NCBI RefSeq assembly: GCF_001423295.1
Contig: NZ_LMNG01000002.1
Coordinates: 62,001 to 126,000, forward strand
Length of the DNA stretch: 64,000 nt
DNA from: Methylobacterium sp. Leaf112
Lineage (GTDB): Bacteria > Pseudomonadota > Alphaproteobacteria > Rhizobiales > Beijerinckiaceae
Reading direction: 5' to 3'
In this document: piece by piece, positions 61,301 through 64,000 of the stretch
Layout of the letters: each line of letters starts with the position of its first letter
Position numbering within the stretch: the stretch's first letter is position 1
Translations under genes and position numbers: made by a program
The notes under the pieces: model-generated
What the model saw: only the letters and a program-made list of their open reading frames with translations
Told to the model about the DNA's origin: nothing
Databases searched by the model: none

Positions 61301-64000
61301 ATCGTGCCCGCGATGTCGCCGAGGCCGCCGGTGACGAGGTAGACGCCACCCTCGCGCAGACGCGCGCGGCCCGCCTCCGCCGCGTCGAGGGCGAGGGGGG
61401 CGAAACCTTGCGTCCAGCGCCGCGCACGCTGGTAGGCCACCGTCTCGGTGCCGGGCTCGGCGATGAGATCGTCCCACAGCCGTTCGAGGTCGCCGCCTTC
61501 CGGCGCTGCGGGGCGGGGCCGCCGGCCGAGGAGTGCCGGAGCGGCGGGTTCGGGCCAATCCATGTCGATGGTGCGGATGGTGACGCCCGCCATCTCCTTC
61601 GGAATGACCAGGGCGGGCCCGAGCACCGTCGCCTTGTCCGGATGGGCGGGCACACGACCGCCGACCGCCTGCATGCCGTTCGTCACCACGGTGACGTGGA
61701 CTGGCGCCGCCTCGCCCAACGCCTGCATCAGCCCGACGAGGCAGGAGAAGCCGCGTTCCAGGGTGTGGTGGAAGGCGCTCGACCCGGGCCGGACCCGCTC
61801 TTCCCGGGTCAGCAGCCACAGGTGGAGGATCCGGTCGGGCCGGCGTCCATCCGCGTCGAGGGCCTGGACCAGGGCTTCGTAGGCGGGCCGGCCCTCTTCG
61901 GCGCAGAGTGCGTAAGAGTCGAGGCCACGGCGGCCGAACTGATCGCCCGGCACCACCTCGGTGACCCTATGGCCGGCGGTGCGCAGGCGGTCGATGAGAT
62001 CCGGGCCGACGCCCTCCCCGTCGTGGAACACCAGCCACGTGCGGGGCAGGGGATCGCACTGTGCCTCCAAGAGCGCCGCCGACTGGCGCCAGACCGGTCG
62101 GTAGCCCCATTCGGCGATATCGGGCCGGCGCGTCGGCACCGCCTCGGCCGGGTCGGACGCACGCCGTGCCACGGAATCGAGGAAGTAACGCTTGTGCTGG
62201 AACGGGTAGGTCGGCAGCGCGACGCGCCGGCAACCGCGCCCGGCCCACAGCCGGCCCGGATCGAACGTCAGGCCCGTCGCCCACGCCCGGCCGAACGCGG
62301 CGAGGAACGACAGGCGGACATCCGTCGCCTCGTCGGGATGCGGCAGCGTGTTGAGGATGGCATCGGCCGGGATCGTCCCCTGTGCTTTCACGAGGGACGA
62401 CAGGGCGCGACCGGGGCCGACCTCGACGTAGACGCGTGCCCGGTCGGCGGCGAGGAGCGCGAGCCCGTCGGCGAAGCGCACCGTCCCGCGCAGGTGCGAG
62501 ACCCAGTAGAGCGGATCGCGGGCCTGGGCATCGGTGAGCCATGCTCCGGTGAGGTTCGAGACCACCGGGATCATGGGCGCGCGCAGGTCCAGCGTGCGCA
62601 GGTAGGCTTCGAAGCGCGGCAGGATCGGGTCGAGCATCCGCGAATGCGCGGCGATGGCGATGGCGACGGGGGCCGCCTCGACGCTCTCGGCGGCGAGCGC
62701 CGCGGCGAACGCCGCGAGCGCGGCCTCGGGCCCCGAGACGACGCACAGCCCCGGCCCGTTCACGGAGGCGAGGTCGAGGTCCGCCGGCAGCCGGGTGCGC
62801 AAGAGGCTGGCGTCGAGGGCAACGCTGAGCATGCCGCCGCCCATCACCGTATCGAACAATTCGCCGCGCAGGCGCACGAGACCGACCGCCTCGCGGAAGG
62901 TCATGATCCCGGCGACGCAGGCAGCGGCGTTCTCGCCCATGGAATGGCCGATCAGCGCCGCGGGCGTGAGGCCCCGGCTCGACCAGAGCCGGGCGAGGGC
63001 GACCTCGCAGATCAGGATCGCCGGAAGCTGGCGGGAGGGGCGCAGCAGCCACGCGGCGGCCTCCGCCCCGTGCGACGACGCGCCGAGCCAATGCGCTCGG
63101 ATTTCGGAAGCGACCGCCGGCGGCAGGTAGCAGAGGCCCTCGTCGACGGCGGCACGGAAGACCGGCTCGCCGTCGTAGAGTCCGCGCGCCATGCCGGGGT
63201 GCTGCGCACCTCCGCCCGGAAACAGGAAGACGGCGCCGGACGCCTCCGGCACCACCGTATGGGTGTGGCTGCGGCGGCTGTCCCCGCCGGTCAGGAGCGC
63301 GATCGCCTCGGCCCGGTCGGCGACCGCCAGGACCCGGCGGTGCTCGAAGTGTCGGCGGCCCGAGAACAGCGTGTAGGCCACGTCTCTGAGCAACAGTTCG
63401 GGCCGGCGTTCGAGCTCGGCCGCGAGGTCGCGGCCCGCCGCGTCGAGGGAAGCGCGGTTCCGGGCCGAGAGCAGGATCAGCTCCGGGCCGCCGGACCCGG
63501 CGGGTGATGCGGCGATCTTGGGAGGGGCTTCGAGGATCGCGTGGGCGTTGGTGCCGCCGACGCCCAGGGCGTTCACGGCGGCCCGGCGCGGCCCCGTGAT
63601 CCGCGGCCAGGGCGTCAACCGGTCGGCGACCGCGAACGGGCTGCCGGCGAAATCGATGGACGGGTTCGGCCGCTCGAAGCCGAGGCTCGCGGGGATCTCC
63701 CCGTGCTGCAGGGCGAGCAGGGCCTTGATCAGGCCGACGACACCCGCCGCCGTGTCGAGATGCCCGATATTGGTCTTGACCGAGCCGACGCGGCAGAAGC
63801 CGCTGCGCCCGGTGCTCTGGCGGAATGCCTGGGTGAGCGCCGCGATCTCGATGGGATCGCCCAAGTAGGTACCGGTGCCGTGGCACTCGACGTACTGGAT
63901 CGCGTCGGCGCCGATCCCGGCGAGGCCCTGCGCCTCGACGATGGCGCGGGACTGCCCGTCGATGCTGGGGGCGAGGTAGCCGGCTTTCTCGGCACCGTCG
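58399..64000 (-). CDS. Type I polyketide synthase, C-terminal part (KS-AT-KR-DH-ACP-TE), 5' end beyond window
   Basis: About 1866 residues are visible, and the frame stays open to the window edge. Domains in order: the end of a ketosynthase (VECHGTGTYLGDP and KTNIGHLDTAAGV near 63750-63900), acyltransferase (LIGHSMGENAA near 62950), ketoreductase (VYLVTGGLGDIAGT near 61330; VDYVAANAYLNAFAE), dehydratase (LDEHRMATGEAIWPGTGYLE near 60600), acyl carrier (DVGGHSLIAVRLL near 59470) and thioesterase (LLGGFSGGGLAALAMARRL near 59010). It would build and release a reduced polyketide or long acyl chain. The AT motif AAHS is neither classic malonyl nor methylmalonyl. The DH after the KR is unusual. Context: next to exopolysaccharide genes. 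Confidence 0.9.
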   Translation of the reverse strand, partial: DGAEKAGYLAPSIDGQSRAIVEAQGLAGIGADAIQYVECHGTGTYLGDPIEIAALTQAFRQSTGRSGFCRVGSVKTNIGHLDTAAGVVGLIKALLALQHGEIPASLGFERPNPSIDFAGSPFAVADRLTPWPRITGPRRAAVNALGVGGTNAHAILEAPPKIAASPAGSGGPELILLSARNRASLDAAGRDLAAELERRPELLLRDVAYTLFSGRRHFEHRRVLAVADRAEAIALLTGGDSRRSHTHTVVPEASGAVFLFPGGGAQHPGMARGLYDGEPVFRAAVDEGLCYLPPAVASEIRAHWLGASSHGAEAAAWLLRPSRQLPAILICEVALARLWSSRGLTPAALIGHSMGENAAACVAGIMTFREAVGLVRLRGELFDTVMGGGMLSVALDASLLRTRLPADLDLASVNGPGLCVVSGPEAALAAFAAALAAESVEAAPVAIAIAAHSRMLDPILPRFEAYLRTLDLRAPMIPVVSNLTGAWLTDAQARDPLYWVSHLRGTVRFADGLALLAADRARVYVEVGPGRALSSLVKAQGTIPADAILNTLPHPDEATDVRLSFLAAFGRAWATGLTFDPGRLWAGRGCRRVALPTYPFQHKRYFLDSVARRASDPAEAVPTRRPDIAEWGYRPVWRQSAALLEAQCDPLPRTWLVFHDGEGVGPDLIDRLRTAGHRVTEVVPGDQFGRRGLDSYALCAEEGRPAYEALVQALDADGRRPDRILHLWLLTREERVRPGSSAFHHTLERGFSCLVGLMQALGEAAPVHVTVVTNGMQAVGGRVPAHPDKATVLGPALVIPKEMAGVTIRTIDMDWPEPAAPALLGRRPRPAAPEGGDLERLWDDLIAEPGTETVAYQRARRWTQGFAPLALDAAEAGRARLREGGVYLVTGGLGDIAGTICEALARQYRARLVLVGRSILPERDLWDDLLRVHGIEGRTGRSIARIRQLEALGAEVLYGCADVSNPEELHAIIARAHARFGPINGVIHTAGLVRDGLVAMKSEADIEAVFAPKIQGTQNLHALLRDDPLDLFVLFSSTSADTAPAGQVDYVAANAYLNAFAEAAAGHGTCRTVAIHWGIWNQIGLAARSVAPARTPPVRPAPRGPLFTTWAEDGAGGTCLEGHWSATDHWILDEHRMATGEAIWPGTGYLEIAAQALREHGIEGGFALEDLIFLRPLHVPDGEACRVQVRLEPDQDGFRLDVRSLVSAGARTGFRRHARARIRLLPAASPRGDAPQATATLPSAIPSVQEAHLRFGPRWRVLRDLAIADGTATARLALDPAFRADLDTGYRLHPALTDIATGCAMALVPAYDAGAALWVPVSYGHVRVHASMPAEVTSRIRLGVAEGGEGFASFDVVITDAAGEPVLEIEGFTVKRLDGGVTLGASDAGIEFAAPRADPSQVSSPAVQALAAMVRQGIRPEEGVEALFRAIGAGRPQVIVSSMDLEALRARAAAPPAEAAARTELFERSGNEAAYVAPRSETERVLAGFWTELLGIGRVGIEDNFFDVGGHSLIAVRLLRKIRTRFATDLPISVLFEAPTIAAFAALLGDRPEAAALSGTGDAVPAPAEAAPRRLHVVPMRVQADDARTPFFLCAGMFGNVLNLRHLALQLGSERPVYGLQARGLYGEHAPHETFEDMARDYCAEIRAVQPRGPYLLGGFSGGGLAALAMARRLAEEGEAVPVVLLLDTPVPQQVTLSLSDRLAMKVQEFRSQGGSFLGAWIKRRARWEAMRLRERMQAPETLGTEQFHDGAIEAAFRRALDRLVLEPYSGRVVLYRPEVQVAHRLSGGRRLDVNRSLILEDNGWAPYVPDLDIVHVAGNHDSMVLEPNVRVLAARMRRHLADAEAAPAEPSRFDPSRSAPAAALA

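Noticed and set aside
58480..63507. A 1675-codon open frame antisense to the polyketide synthase
   Set aside because: It has no recognisable domain, and its length follows from the GC-rich codon use of the real minus-strand gene.
1..64000. CRISPR arrays, insertion sequences, rRNA genes, prophage genes
   Set aside because: None seen: no regularly spaced repeats, no transposase or integrase motifs, no rRNA-like sequence.

Overview
The window is very GC-rich and almost fully coding. It looks like chromosome of a Methylobacterium/Methylorubrum-type alphaproteobacterium. The basis is a membrane-bound formate dehydrogenase locus of the FDH3 kind with its usual escort of DUF4444, DUF6505, DUF6352, DUF3305, DUF3306 and TorD genes, a WD40-cytochrome c fusion, a DUF6894 protein and a promoter matching the alphaproteobacterial general stress sigma factor EcfG. 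The genus is an inference from gene content; no rRNA or marker gene is present.

Layout. (1) 0-14.7 kb: a truncated MoeA-like molybdenum-cofactor gene, a WD40-cytochrome c, a GNAT enzyme and a large poly-ferredoxin, then divergently the formate dehydrogenase locus (four accessory DUF genes, a lipoate-ligase-like protein, a TorD chaperone, a small TAT protein, fdh3ABC and two small exported proteins). (2) 14.7-20.3 kb: DUF2721, NhaA antiporter, a probable gene remnant, an ECF sigma/anti-sigma pair divergent from a fasciclin protein, and an HD-GYP protein. (3) 20.6-26.8 kb: an organosulfur-type cluster (O-acetylhomoserine sulfhydrylase, 2OG-Fe(II) oxygenase, sulfonate-type binding protein, LLM flavin monooxygenase, acyl-CoA-dehydrogenase-like monooxygenase), followed by tRNA-Arg(TCT). 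(4) 27-36.3 kb: a looser, partly AT-richer stress region with a 48-residue membrane peptide missing from ordinary ORF calls, a PsiF-like protein, an orphan HWE kinase, a KGG-repeat stress protein, Mn catalase and an SDR. It also holds a four-gene minus-strand operon.

That operon (35499-36251 back to 32984) is the most interesting item. It encodes a YqcI/YcgG (GntA-type) heme-dependent N-hydroxylase homologue, an NPPF-type methyltransferase, an EgtD-family amino-acid betaine methyltransferase and a DUF2243 membrane protein. It sits behind a perfect GGAAC-N16-CGTT promoter. No EgtB lies beside it, and the EgtD homologue has replaced three residues that hold the histidine imidazole in characterised EgtD. 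I infer a stress-induced pathway making an N-hydroxylated and/or N-methylated amino-acid product other than ergothioneine.

(5) 36.6-43 kb: an OPT transporter and a dedicated type I secretion pair with its RTX substrate. (6) 43.4-58.3 kb: an exopolysaccharide locus (Wzx flippase, Wzy-like polymerase, ExoY-like priming transferase, WecB-type and four other glycosyltransferases, a GH9 glycanase and an SGNH-like hydrolase). (7) 58.4 kb to the edge: the 3' part of a type I polyketide synthase with domain order KS-AT-KR-DH-ACP-TE, running off the window.
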